Assembly (NCBI GenBank): GCA_020355145.1
Contig: CP070660.1
Span: 1,534,473 to 1,541,328, forward strand
DNA: 6,856 bases
Source of the DNA: Deltaproteobacteria bacterium
GTDB taxonomy: Bacteria; Desulfobacterota; DSM-4660; Desulfatiglandales; B25-G16
Direction of reading: 5' to 3'
Shown here: in pieces, positions 1-5,789 of the stretch
Numbering within the stretch: the stretch's first letter is position 1
Layout: the number at the start of each line of letters is the position of its first letter
Made by a program: the position numbers and the translations under genes
Notes under the pieces: model-generated
Database searches by the model: none
Told to the model about the DNA's origin: nothing
What the model saw: only the letters and a program-made list of their open reading frames with translations

Positions 1-879
1 GGAGAGCTGGAGAAAGTTGGCCAGAGGGTGGAGACCGTTAGTGTACAAGAGGCAGGGGGCACGAGCAAGTGTGTAGAGGAGGGCAAGAAGCTGGCTGAAA
101 GGCTTTTGGCCCAGGCATCGAGTATTAACCGTGAGTCAATTGATATCTCTGAGCTTATCTTGGGCTTGGAGTGTGGTGGCTCTGATGCATTATCAGGGCT
201 TACGGCTAACCCGGCATTGGGCGTTGCCTCCGATTTATTGGTCGCCGAGGGAGGTACAGCCATATTCACAGAGACTACTGAGATGCTGGGTGCTGAGCAG
301 ATCTTGGCGAAAAGGGCGGCAGATGCTGAGGTTGAAAGACATATCTATGAAAAGATTGCTGCTGCTGAGGCTAAGGCCAAGTCTATGGGTGTGGATATTC
401 GCGGATCGCAGCCATCACCAGGGAACATAGAAGGAGGACTAACCAGTATTGAGGAGAAATCGCTGGGTTGTATCCGTAAGGGTGGTAGCAGGACTATTAT
501 GCAGGTGGTTAATTATGCGGAGAAGCCCACTAAGAGAGGCCTGGTAATAATGGATGGCACTGCCCTTGATGTTGAGTCTAACATTGGGCTGATAGCATCT
601 GGGGCACAGGTAATCGTCTTTACCACTGGGCGAGGAACCCCAGTTGGCACGCCTTCTGTACCGGTGATAAAGGTATCTACCAATAGCAATACCTATCAGC
701 GAATGGAGGAAAATATCGATATAAATGCAGGCGTGATAGTAGATGGTGAGGCCACGCTCCAGGAGGTTGGTGAGGGGATATTTAAGGAGATAATTGAGGT
801 CGCCTCAGGAAAGCTAACCAAGGCGGAGATTCTGGGCCACCGCGAGTTTGACATCCATACACTTGGGCCCGTACTTTGA
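1..879 (+). CDS. UxaA-family dehydratase (altronate/galactarate dehydratase-like), 5'-truncated by window edge
   Basis: This is the C-terminal part, 292 codons, of an UxaA-family lyase. Known members are iron-dependent cytoplasmic enzymes that dehydrate sugar acids such as altronate or galactarate to 2-keto-3-deoxy acids. The frame is open to the first base, so the GTG at 28 is an internal codon, not the start; the missing N-terminus should be roughly 100 residues or more. Family blocks seen, numbered from the first window codon: GLECGGSD at 55-62 (its Cys58 is a likely metal ligand), TANPALG at 68-74, GGTAIFTET at 84-92, PSPGN at 138-142 followed by GGLTSIEEKSLG, FTTGRG at 207-212, and MEENIDINAG at 235-244 near the end. 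The LarA-like gene starts 25 bp downstream on the same strand, which suggests an operon. Substrate specificity cannot be read from sequence, so no symbol is given. Confidence 0.9.
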   Translation, partial: GELEKVGQRVETVSVQEAGGTSKCVEEGKKLAERLLAQASSINRESIDISELILGLECGGSDALSGLTANPALGVASDLLVAEGGTAIFTETTEMLGAEQILAKRAADAEVERHIYEKIAAAEAKAKSMGVDIRGSQPSPGNIEGGLTSIEEKSLGCIRKGGSRTIMQVVNYAEKPTKRGLVIMDGTALDVESNIGLIASGAQVIVFTTGRGTPVGTPSVPVIKVSTNSNTYQRMEENIDINAGVIVDGEATLQEVGEGIFKEIIEVASGKLTKAEILGHREFDIHTLGPVL

Positions 880-889
880 CTATAGGAAA

Positions 890-895
890 TAGGGG
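890..895 (+). promoter_or_regulatory. Ribosome binding site of the LarA-like gene
   Basis: A purine run AGGGGG lies 9 bases before the ATG at 905, in the 25-bp gap after the UxaA stop. It supports that ATG as the start. Confidence 0.55.
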
Positions 896-904
896 GTATT
901 TGAG

Positions 905-2152
905 ATGAGTGGGTCAAAGACTGTTCGGTTGCCACAGATGGCATGGTATGGAGATACCGAGCTTGAGATAGATTTTCCCGAATCATGGGATGTCACGGTA
1001 TGCCGGATGCATGGCCAAGATGCCGCTGCCTTGAGCGAGGATGGAATCAGGAAGGCCTTCCGCAATCCCATTGGCACCAAGACAATAAAGGAGCTCGCCA
1101 AGGGGAAAAGGGAGGTTGCCATACTCTTTGATGATATGTCAAGGGCAACACCGACTGCAGTGATTATACCTTATGTTTTAGAGGAACTTGCCGCTGCTGG
1201 TATTGCCGATGATAACATAAGGTTCATTGCTGCAATCGCGGCCCACGGTTCGATGAACGGCATAGACTTCAGAAAAAAGCTGGGCGATGAGGTGATGGGT
1301 AGATTCCCCGTCTATAATCATAATCCCTATGAGAATTGCACTCCCCTCGGGGTGAGCGGGAGGGGCACACCGATATCCGTTAATAGCGAGGTCATGTCCT
1401 GCGACCTAAAGATCGGCATTGGCTCTATCGTACCTCACCCATTTAGTGGGTTTGGCGGTGGCAGCAAGATAATCCTTCCAGGGGTTGCCTCTATGGAGAC
1501 CATAGATGCCAATCACTCAAGGCTTGGGCTTTCCCCCACAATCGGCATAGGCACCTATGAAGGAAACCTGGTGAAACAGGACATGGATGAGACAGCCAGG
1601 ATGGCAGGGCTTGATATCAAGGTAGATGCCATCCTTAATCTAAAAAGAGAGGTAACGGCCCTTTTTGTCGGCGATCTTATAGCGGAGCATGTGGAGGGTG
1701 TGAAACTGGCCAGGGAACACTATGCCACGGATATGGTTAGTGATGCTGATATTGTCGTGGCCAATTGCTATTCCAAGGCAAATGAGATGGTCCTTGCCCT
1801 TGGGATAGCGCCCCCACTCTTGTCCAAGAATGGCGGTGACATGGTAATTATAGTAGTTACGCCAGAGGGACAGATAAACCATTACTGGATTAGAAGCTTT
1901 GGCAAGATTTTTGGCGGCAGGGCCTGGTTTCCGAGAAGCGGCCTGCCCCCTAACACCAAGAGGCTAACTATCATGGCGCCATACTCGGATAAGGTTGGTG
2001 GCGACTGGATAGCACCATATAACTTGATTAACTGGGCGAAGACATGGCCCGAGGTAATCCAGGACCTTAAGGGCAGATATGGCGACAGGGCAAAGGTAGC
2101 AGTAATACCGGATGCGACAATACAATATTTTCCCAATGCACCGGGAATATGA
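905..2152 (+). CDS. LarA-like protein (DUF2088, nickel-dependent lactate racemase family)
   Basis: A 415-residue cytoplasmic protein with the full LarA layout. Lactate racemase LarA uses a nickel-pincer nucleotide (made by LarB, LarC and LarE) tethered to a lysine, and works by hydride transfer at the alpha-carbon of a 2-hydroxy acid. Seen here: DDMSRATPT at 76-84 (Asp77 and Arg80 match the Asp/Arg of the family motif), AAHG with His114, and PHPFSGFGGGSKIILPG at 177-193 followed by NH at 203-204. By position His178, Lys188 and His204 correspond to LarA His174, Lys184 and His200, so the cofactor-tethering lysine and the His ligands appear present and the protein is probably active. Length fits the family. 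Many homologues act on hydroxy acids other than lactate, and the adjacent dehydratase suggests a sugar-acid or related 2-hydroxy-acid substrate; that part is inference. No cofactor-synthesis gene is in the window. Confidence 0.9.
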   Translation: MSGSKTVRLPQMAWYGDTELEIDFPESWDVTVCRMHGQDAAALSEDGIRKAFRNPIGTKTIKELAKGKREVAILFDDMSRATPTAVIIPYVLEELAAAGIADDNIRFIAAIAAHGSMNGIDFRKKLGDEVMGRFPVYNHNPYENCTPLGVSGRGTPISVNSEVMSCDLKIGIGSIVPHPFSGFGGGSKIILPGVASMETIDANHSRLGLSPTIGIGTYEGNLVKQDMDETARMAGLDIKVDAILNLKREVTALFVGDLIAEHVEGVKLAREHYATDMVSDADIVVANCYSKANEMVLALGIAPPLLSKNGGDMVIIVVTPEGQINHYWIRSFGKIFGGRAWFPRSGLPPNTKRLTIMAPYSDKVGGDWIAPYNLINWAKTWPEVIQDLKGRYGDRAKVAVIPDATIQYFPNAPGI

Positions 2153-2212
2153 GGAAGGAGCCCCTCTGACAATAATATCAAAAGCTTACAACGTGGATGA
2201 CAAAAAAGTCAC

Positions 2213-2232
2213 AAAGGGCTTCTTCCCTTTTT
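2213..2232 (+). terminator. Intrinsic terminator after the UxaA/LarA unit
   Basis: AAAGGG (2213-2218), loop CTTCTT, CCCTTT (2225-2230), with the T run continuing to 2232. It lies 61 bp after the LarA-like stop. The stem is short (6 bp) but is followed directly by T residues. Its tail is the left end of the duplicated regulatory cassette. Confidence 0.6.
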
Positions 2233-2271
2233 ATCTACGCACCTCACTTTTGTTCCCCCCTTTCTCCCATT

Positions 2272-2333
2272 CCTTCCACGAAAGGCATGTAAGGTTTTAC
2301 AATAAAAGTGCAATTTTATTTCCCTTAAATGGG
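2272..2333 (+). promoter_or_regulatory. Candidate enhancer (upstream activating sequence) for the PilZ sigma-54 promoter
   Basis: Two conserved blocks. One is an imperfect dyad, CCTTCCA (2272-2278) with TGTAAGG (2288-2294), matching as inverted arms at 6 of 7 positions. The other is a short inverted repeat, CCC-N6-GGG (2322-2333), about 87 bp upstream of the -24 element. Both recur at matching distances at 5644-5704. Position and conservation fit binding of a bacterial enhancer-binding protein; which protein is unknown. Confidence 0.5.
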
Positions 2334-2417
2334 TATTTTCTTGCCATTTTCTCGATGTATTTTCTATAAGGTCAACTTAACTATTTGAAATCTAAAGTAA
2401 TCTTTCAACTGCGTAAT

Positions 2418-2434
2418 CTTGCATGATTTTTGCA
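2418..2434 (+). promoter_or_regulatory. Sigma-54 (-24/-12) promoter of the PilZ unit
   Basis: CTTGCATGATTTTTGCA fits the consensus YTGGCACGRNNNTTGCW at all specified positions except two (T for G at 2420, T for C at 2424). The -12 TTGCA is perfect and the TG/GC elements have the required 12-base spacing (2420 to 2432). Transcription would start near 2445, about 80 bases before the first PilZ start codon. Confidence 0.75.
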
Positions 2435-2459
2435 GGGTCTCAGAAATAGACTAAACTGC

Positions 2460-2523
2460 GAGGAGGGATCATCGCGGGGGAGGAGTTTTTTATATATAAA
2501 GAGTTAGATGAACTTTCCTCCTG
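2460..2523 (+). promoter_or_regulatory. Purine-rich leader with complementary CCTCCT before the PilZ start
   Basis: Two Shine-Dalgarno-like tracts, AGGAGG (2460-2465) and GGGGGAGGAG (2476-2485), are followed by CCTCCT (2517-2522), which abuts the ATG at 2524. CCTCCT can pair with either tract, and no Shine-Dalgarno sequence stands at normal distance from the ATG. A perfect 12-bp AT palindrome (2489-2500) lies between. Folding control of translation is possible but unproven. Confidence 0.35.
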
Positions 2524-3027
2524 ATGTGTGACAAAACTATGTCTATAGATAGAATGGAGAAGAGGTGCAAAAGACTCTGGCGCGCCGTTCTCGAGCAAGC
2601 CTTTAAAGACGCCCGATGGGACGTGACGGCTCGGGCATGGTTTCGCAGCAAAGATCAAGAGACCGGCTCCTTTCTCTGGATATGCGCCCTATTGGATCTC
2701 AGCCCGGAATCTATGCGGAGGCTTTTAGCCAACAAAAGGGAACATGAGAGGAAACCGTTCCCCATGGTTATAGATTACTCTACTGACGGTCGTCTTTACA
2801 GGGATTTTATCAAAGACATAGGTGCTGGCGGAGTGTTTATCGAAACCCACATGCCCTTCTCTGTTGGAGATGAGGTTTCACTATCCTTTCCGCTCCCCCG
2901 CTATCAGAAGTATATCAAGATTGCTGGGGAAGTTGTCAGGATCGCCGCCCAGGGAATTGGGGTGAAATTCAAGGTTGCCAACCAGGACCAGGAGGTGACG
3001 GTTGAATCCCTTTCGGAGACAATTTAG
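2524..3027 (+). CDS. PilZ-domain protein with an N-terminal extension
   Basis: A 167-residue cytoplasmic protein, first gene of the sigma-54 unit. Residues 72-160 form a PilZ domain, the c-di-GMP receptor fold: REHER at 72-76 supplies the RxxxR motif, IKDIGAGGVFIET at 96-108 the second motif, and GIGVKF at 144-149 the closing strand. The second motif is normally D/NxSxxG; here it reads DIGAGG, with Gly100 in place of Ser, so affinity for c-di-GMP may be altered. Residues 1-70 are a charged, probably helical extension (ARAWFRS, then FLWICALLDLSPESMRRLL) that I do not recognise for certain; its WICALLDLSPESMRR stretch looks like a small helical motif seen in phage and bacterial proteins. The start is uncertain: no Shine-Dalgarno precedes the ATG at 2524, and in-frame ATGs lie at 2539 and 2554. 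A TGA at 2509-2511 rules out a longer ATG start. Confidence 0.85.
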   Translation: MCDKTMSIDRMEKRCKRLWRAVLEQAFKDARWDVTARAWFRSKDQETGSFLWICALLDLSPESMRRLLANKREHERKPFPMVIDYSTDGRLYRDFIKDIGAGGVFIETHMPFSVGDEVSLSFPLPRYQKYIKIAGEVVRIAAQGIGVKFKVANQDQEVTVESLSETI

Positions 3028-3082
3028 TCCTTTTTCGGCTCAGGCTCTCATAATCTTCACCTGTCTCAAGCACCGCCTCGAG

Positions 3083-3271
3083 ATGTACCCACCTGACCCC
3101 CGGACAGTCAAAGGCACACTGAGGAAGATCAAAGAGGATCAACGGCTTATCGTTTACGACCTCAAGAATCCCCTTCCGGGGCTGACAGGGAGGATCTATG
3201 GTTACTGTGAACGGTGTTACAACCACCTATGGGATAAATCGGTGTTGGAGTACGATGCAACAGAGTGTTGA
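3083..3271 (+). CDS. Small hypothetical CxxC protein between the two PilZ genes
   Basis: A 62-residue reading frame from ATG 3083, rich in charged residues, with GRIYGYCERCYNHLW at 36-50. Cys42 and Cys45 form a single CxxC that could hold metal or be redox-active, perhaps in a dimer or with Cys62. It lies 55 bp after the first PilZ gene and overlaps the start of the second by 17 bp, a spacing typical of translational coupling. Against it: the ATG lacks a clear Shine-Dalgarno sequence, and the frame stays open upstream to a TTG at 3002. An antisense frame over the same region (2969-3226) has an unlikely Pro-rich composition. I do not recognise a family. The composition and the otherwise unexplained 227-bp gap favour a real gene, but not strongly. 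Confidence 0.5.
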   Translation: MYPPDPRTVKGTLRKIKEDQRLIVYDLKNPLPGLTGRIYGYCERCYNHLWDKSVLEYDATEC

Positions 3272-3980
3272 AAGAAGATCCGAATCTAGGCTCCCTATTG
3301 TAGTCCCTGTTGAATATTTGAGGCCCGATGACTCAGCCATATTGAGCTACGCCTTAGATCTTAGCAAAAATGGCACATTTATCTCCTCAGATGATCCTCT
3401 AAGTACGGGAAGCAGATTTGGCATGCAGCTCACCATTCCCGTCGATGACGAATCTTCCAAAGTCTTCCGAACCGAAGCAACGGTAACATGGAATAAGATA
3501 CAGCCCTTTAAGAGCAAGGGCAATGGAATGGGCGTTAGGTTTGTCGAGCCCTTGCCAGAAGACCTATTGTTGCATGCATCAGCTCATAGCTATAGAAAAC
3601 TCATCAAGGAAACCGAGGCAAAAAAGCTATTAGAAGACAGGGTCGAGAGGCTGGAATCAGAACTAGAGGACGCAGAAAGGTTAGGCGCCTTAGGGCGCTA
3701 TGTGGAGAAGATCCTTTTTGAGGTATCTAACCCAATATTGACACTATCAGGGAAGCTAGAAACTATTAAGGTCAAAATGCGCAAACACAAGACAATGCTT
3801 GAAGGGCATTGGGAGGCCAATAAAGGGGAGTTTAAGGGGATAACAGAAGAGTTTGATAATTGCTGTAGAGAGGTTGATCAAATCCTTAAGGATTACAAAA
3901 CAATATCAGAGCTAGCATATACAGTAGGAGACGACAGAGAAACTCTTGAGAGAAAGCTGAAGAAGAGATACAGGTGTTAA
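3255..3980 (+). CDS. PilZ-domain protein with C-terminal coiled coil and degenerate histidine-kinase-like helix
   Basis: A 241-residue cytoplasmic protein. The N-terminal PilZ domain (about 5-105) has both canonical c-di-GMP motifs: RSESR at 8-12 (RxxxR) and DLSKNG at 35-40 (DxSxxG), ending in GMGVRF at 91-96. Residues 112-145 are a Glu/Lys/Leu-rich coiled coil. Residues 143-166 (LGALGRYVEKILFEVSNPI and on) resemble the H-box of histidine-kinase dimerisation domains, normally ending in HExNNPL, but Phe155 replaces the phospho-accepting His, and no ATPase domain follows. The rest (166-241) is helical and highly charged. Start: ATG 3255 puts RxxxR at residue 8 and has GGAG 4 bases upstream; ATG 3198, with GGGAGG before it, would add 19 residues. 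It probably senses c-di-GMP and passes the signal through helical pairing; the partner is unknown. Confidence 0.85.
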   Translation: MQQSVERRSESRLPIVVPVEYLRPDDSAILSYALDLSKNGTFISSDDPLSTGSRFGMQLTIPVDDESSKVFRTEATVTWNKIQPFKSKGNGMGVRFVEPLPEDLLLHASAHSYRKLIKETEAKKLLEDRVERLESELEDAERLGALGRYVEKILFEVSNPILTLSGKLETIKVKMRKHKTMLEGHWEANKGEFKGITEEFDNCCREVDQILKDYKTISELAYTVGDDRETLERKLKKRYRC

Positions 3981-4011
3981 AGAGGCTTCTTTCACCCCTG
4001 TCAGCTTTTTT
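3970..4011 (+). terminator. Intrinsic terminator of the PilZ unit
   Basis: ACAGG (3970-3974) pairs with CCTGT (3997-4001). An inner stem, AAAGA (3979-3983) with TCTTT (3988-3992), closes a GGCT loop. Six T residues follow at 4006-4011. The hairpin includes the stop codon of the second PilZ gene and faces the convergent yvcK end. Confidence 0.65.
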
Positions 4012-4095
4012 CGTAAGCCTTACAAAGATGCATCGAGCCTACCAAGCGTATAGCGAAGCATTTTCCTTGAAAAACGAATGCAGTTAATGGTGATT

Positions 4096-4116
4096 GATCA
4101 CACCCCGTATGTGATC
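4096..4116. other. Inverted repeat between the convergent pilZ and yvcK ends
   Basis: GATCACA (4096-4102), spacer CCCCGTA, TGTGATC (4110-4116): a perfect 7-bp dyad, 24 bp beyond the yvcK stop. It could stabilise the 3' end of the yvcK transcript. Neither side has a T run, so it is not a standard terminator. Confidence 0.4.
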
Positions 4117-4139
4117 TAACCCCCTAATGCCCTCAACCA

Positions 4140-5222
4140 CTAAATCTGACCTGGATAACAGAATTGATCTAGGTCCTCTCTAACGAGTAACTCGTAGGCC
4201 TCAAATATGGCGCTGCTGAGCTTGCCAGGATGGTGACGGACGATTTCTCTTTCCTCAAGCAGGTCCCGGTACAGGACTGGCACCCGCTGTTGGCCCTGAG
4301 CCAACACCAAAGAACCGATGCCTGTTTCAGTTTGAACGTCTTCCGGTTCTTTCACACATACTTGAACCATACCATCAGCCTGGTATTTTTGACGTGCGGC
4401 TTCACAAATTGGCCAGGTGTTTACTAGAACAAAATCAAACACCTGTTGGGCAAAATGGGCCAGGAGACACTCGACATGATCCTCGACCCTGTATCCATTG
4501 GTTTCGCCAGGCTGTGTCATGATGTTACAGACATAGATCTTCTTAGCCGGTGAACACATAATGGCCTCTGGAATCCCCCTTACCAACAGGTTGGGAATCA
4601 GACTTGTGTATAAAGATCCTGGTCCAATCACGATCAAATCCGCCTGGTGAATTGCCTCTAGGGTTTCCTTTAGGGGCAGACAATCAGGAGGCTCGAGCCT
4701 TACCCTGCGGATCGGTCGAGTTACCTTTGTGATCTTGTGTTGGCCTCTCACTATTGTCCCATCATCGAGTTCGGCTACTAACCTCACGTTCGCCAAAGTG
4801 GAGGGAAAAATCCGGGCCTTGATGCCAAGCAGTTCGCTGGAGCATCTGATAGCTTCTAGAAAATTTCCGGTCATGCCTGACAAAGCCGTCAAGAAAAGAT
4901 TGCCAAAACTGTGCCCACCCAGTACCCCTCCTCCTGGAAACCGGTAGCGAAACAAGCGGGTGAGCAGTTTATCATCTTCAGCCAGCCCCACCATGCAATT
5001 GCGAATATCACCGGGTGGGAGAATGTGAAATTCCTCCCGTAGACGTCCTGAACTTCCACCATCGTCAGCTACCGCCACTATCGCTGTCAGCTCTTCTAAA
5101 TCATACCGGCCAATCCCTTTACCCGAGCCAGCTTCAGGAGCCTTCAGGTAATGTTTCAGGCCGCAAAGGAGCTTGGAAAGCCCTGTGCCCCCGCCAATGG
5201 CAATGAGATTCAAATGATTCAC
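4140..5222 (-). CDS. yvcK: YvcK/GlmR-family regulator (gluconeogenesis factor, CofD-like fold)
   Basis: A 360-residue cytoplasmic protein with clear family blocks, numbered from GTG 5222: AIGGGTGLSKLL at 8-19, DDGGSSGRLR at 53-62, LPPGDIRNC at 68-76, GGHSFGNLFL at 102-111, IGPGSLYTSLIPNLLV at 199-214 and NIMTQPGET at 233-241. YvcK/GlmR proteins bind UDP-GlcNAc and, in Gram-positives, stimulate GlmS, steering carbon to peptidoglycan precursors; they are needed for normal shape during gluconeogenic growth. The fold is shared with CofD, but the DDGGSSGRLR block favours YvcK. Start: GTG 5222 puts the glycine loop nine residues in, as is usual, and has a weak GGA upstream. TTG 5264 would add 14 Lys/Arg-rich residues and has no Shine-Dalgarno. 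The gene is alone, convergent with the PilZ unit, and has a sigma-54 promoter 61 bases upstream of the GTG. Confidence 0.92.
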   Translation of the reverse strand: MNHLNLIAIGGGTGLSKLLCGLKHYLKAPEAGSGKGIGRYDLEELTAIVAVADDGGSSGRLREEFHILPPGDIRNCMVGLAEDDKLLTRLFRYRFPGGGVLGGHSFGNLFLTALSGMTGNFLEAIRCSSELLGIKARIFPSTLANVRLVAELDDGTIVRGQHKITKVTRPIRRVRLEPPDCLPLKETLEAIHQADLIVIGPGSLYTSLIPNLLVRGIPEAIMCSPAKKIYVCNIMTQPGETNGYRVEDHVECLLAHFAQQVFDFVLVNTWPICEAARQKYQADGMVQVCVKEPEDVQTETGIGSLVLAQGQQRVPVLYRDLLEEREIVRHHPGKLSSAIFEAYELLVREDLDQFCYPGQI

Positions 5223-5292
5223 AATAGATCCAAATTTTCTGGCTTTATATTTCGAACTTGGCAATGAGGTGCTTTAAATACCTACGTATACT

Positions 5293-5310
5293 TTGCAACT
5301 GTTGTGCCAG
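5293..5310 (-). promoter_or_regulatory. Near-perfect sigma-54 promoter of yvcK
   Basis: Read on the minus strand, CTGGCACAACAGTTGCAA has TGGCAC at -24 (5309-5304) and TTGCA at -12 (5298-5294). GG (5308-5307) and GC (5296-5295) are 12 bases apart. Only one specified base of YTGGCACGRNNNTTGCW differs (A for G). Transcription would start near 5283, ahead of both possible yvcK starts. Confidence 0.8.
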
Positions 5311-5424
5311 AAATGGAGGTTTGGAGGAAAAATATTGGATATATAATTCTGATGAGATTTTAATATGTCGTAAGGAGATTCGAGTCCATTTTTTCCATAT
5401 GGGGGAAGGAGAATATATAAGTAA

Positions 5425-5477
5425 TTACCAACATTCATATTATTTCTAGCAAAATTTATGTCGTAGTTTACCAACAT
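5425..5477 (-). promoter_or_regulatory. Direct repeats upstream of yvcK, candidate enhancer
   Basis: TTACCAACAT occurs at 5425-5434 and again at 5468-5477 (ATGTTGGTAA on the yvcK strand). The copies are 43 bp apart, close to four helical turns, and about 117 and 160 bp upstream of the -24 element. That is the usual place for enhancer-binding-protein sites. A separate CCATATGG palindrome lies at 5395-5402. Confidence 0.5.
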
Positions 5478-5574
5478 AGATGATTTTCTCGTGAGGGGGT
5501 AAGAAAAAGTTGGATAAATGATAAAGATCTTGACAGCCGCTCAGATATAATTCTAAGTATTCCCACCTCCCCCG

Positions 5575-5607
5575 GCCCTGTTAGGATAACCCCTGACAGG
5601 GCTTTTT
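5575..5607 (+). terminator. Strong intrinsic terminator with no obvious gene upstream
   Basis: GCCCTGTTAGG (5575-5585), loop ATAACC, CCTGACAGGGC (5592-5602): eleven pairs including one T-G wobble, followed by TTTTT. It reads on the plus strand, yet no convincing plus-strand gene lies between it and the divergently oriented yvcK promoter. Its tail forms the left end of cassette copy 2. Confidence 0.85.
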
Positions 5608-5643
5608 ATCATCTGTGCCTAAGGGATTTCCTCTTCTTCCATT

Positions 5644-5704
5644 CTTTCCACTAAAGACATGTAAGGCTCTAGAAAAAAATGGCACCGAATTTCCCATAAA
5701 TGGG
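5644..5704 (+). promoter_or_regulatory. Candidate enhancer for the DUF5658-unit sigma-54 promoter
   Basis: Counterpart of 2272-2333. CTTTCCA (5644-5650) and TGTAAGG (5660-5666) form a weaker dyad (5 of 7), and CCCAT-AA-ATGGG (5693-5704) a perfect one, centred about 94 bp before the -24 element. The same spacing in both cassettes suggests one shared activator. Confidence 0.5.
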
Positions 5705-5789
5705 TATTTTCTTACCACTTTTGAGACAGCTCTTAATTGTGGTTAGGCTAACTATGCGGAATATAGGCTGATATTCATAACATAAGACT

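Larger units (their letters stand above)
2226..2434 (+). repeat. Duplicated intergenic regulatory cassette, copy 1
   Basis: About 209 bp that align with 5602-5806 at a nearly constant offset of 3371-3375 bp. Shared blocks, in order: TTTTTATC at the terminator tail (2228-2235), CATTC-TTCCAC with AAAG-CATGTAAGG (about 2268-2294), 27 of 29 identical positions at 2318-2346 around TAAATGGGTATTTTCTT, TAACTAT (2378-2384), and GCATGATTTT inside a -24/-12 promoter. Identity between the blocks is low, as expected of a regulatory region under selection. It serves the PilZ unit. Confidence 0.75.

Noticed and set aside
28..879. GTG at 28 as the true start of the UxaA gene
   Set aside because: The frame is open to base 1 and the protein lacks the N-terminal part of the family, so the start lies outside the window.
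2112..2369. Plus-strand 85-residue frame at the end of the LarA-like gene
   Set aside because: It runs through the terminator and the sigma-54 regulatory cassette, with a Phe/Leu-rich nonsense composition.
2969..3226. Antisense 85-residue frame over the PilZ gap
   Set aside because: Pro-rich, atypical composition, overlapping a more plausible plus-strand gene; no ribosome site or family feature.
3198..3254. Longer start of the second PilZ protein at ATG 3198
   Set aside because: It would add 19 residues before a domain that needs none and overlap the CxxC gene by 74 bp; kept only as an alternative despite a GGGAGG upstream.
4014..4024. GTAAGCCTTAC palindrome as a third copy of the CATGTAAGG activator block
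   Set aside because: It lies between convergent gene ends with no -24/-12 element nearby, and the match is short enough to be chance.
4096..4116. CRP-like operator
   Set aside because: CRP sites read TGTGA-N6-TCACA; here the half-sites are in the opposite order with a 7-base spacer, in a convergent gene-end region.
5258..5477. Plus and minus frames of 63-67 codons in the yvcK upstream region
   Set aside because: AT-rich, Tyr/Asn/Ile-heavy translations lying across the sigma-54 promoter and candidate enhancer; no coding signature.
5530..5551. TTGACA with TATAAT as a sigma-70 promoter for the orphan terminator
   Set aside because: Both hexamers are perfect but only 10 bases apart, too close for sigma-70; no good partner at 16-18 bases was found for either.
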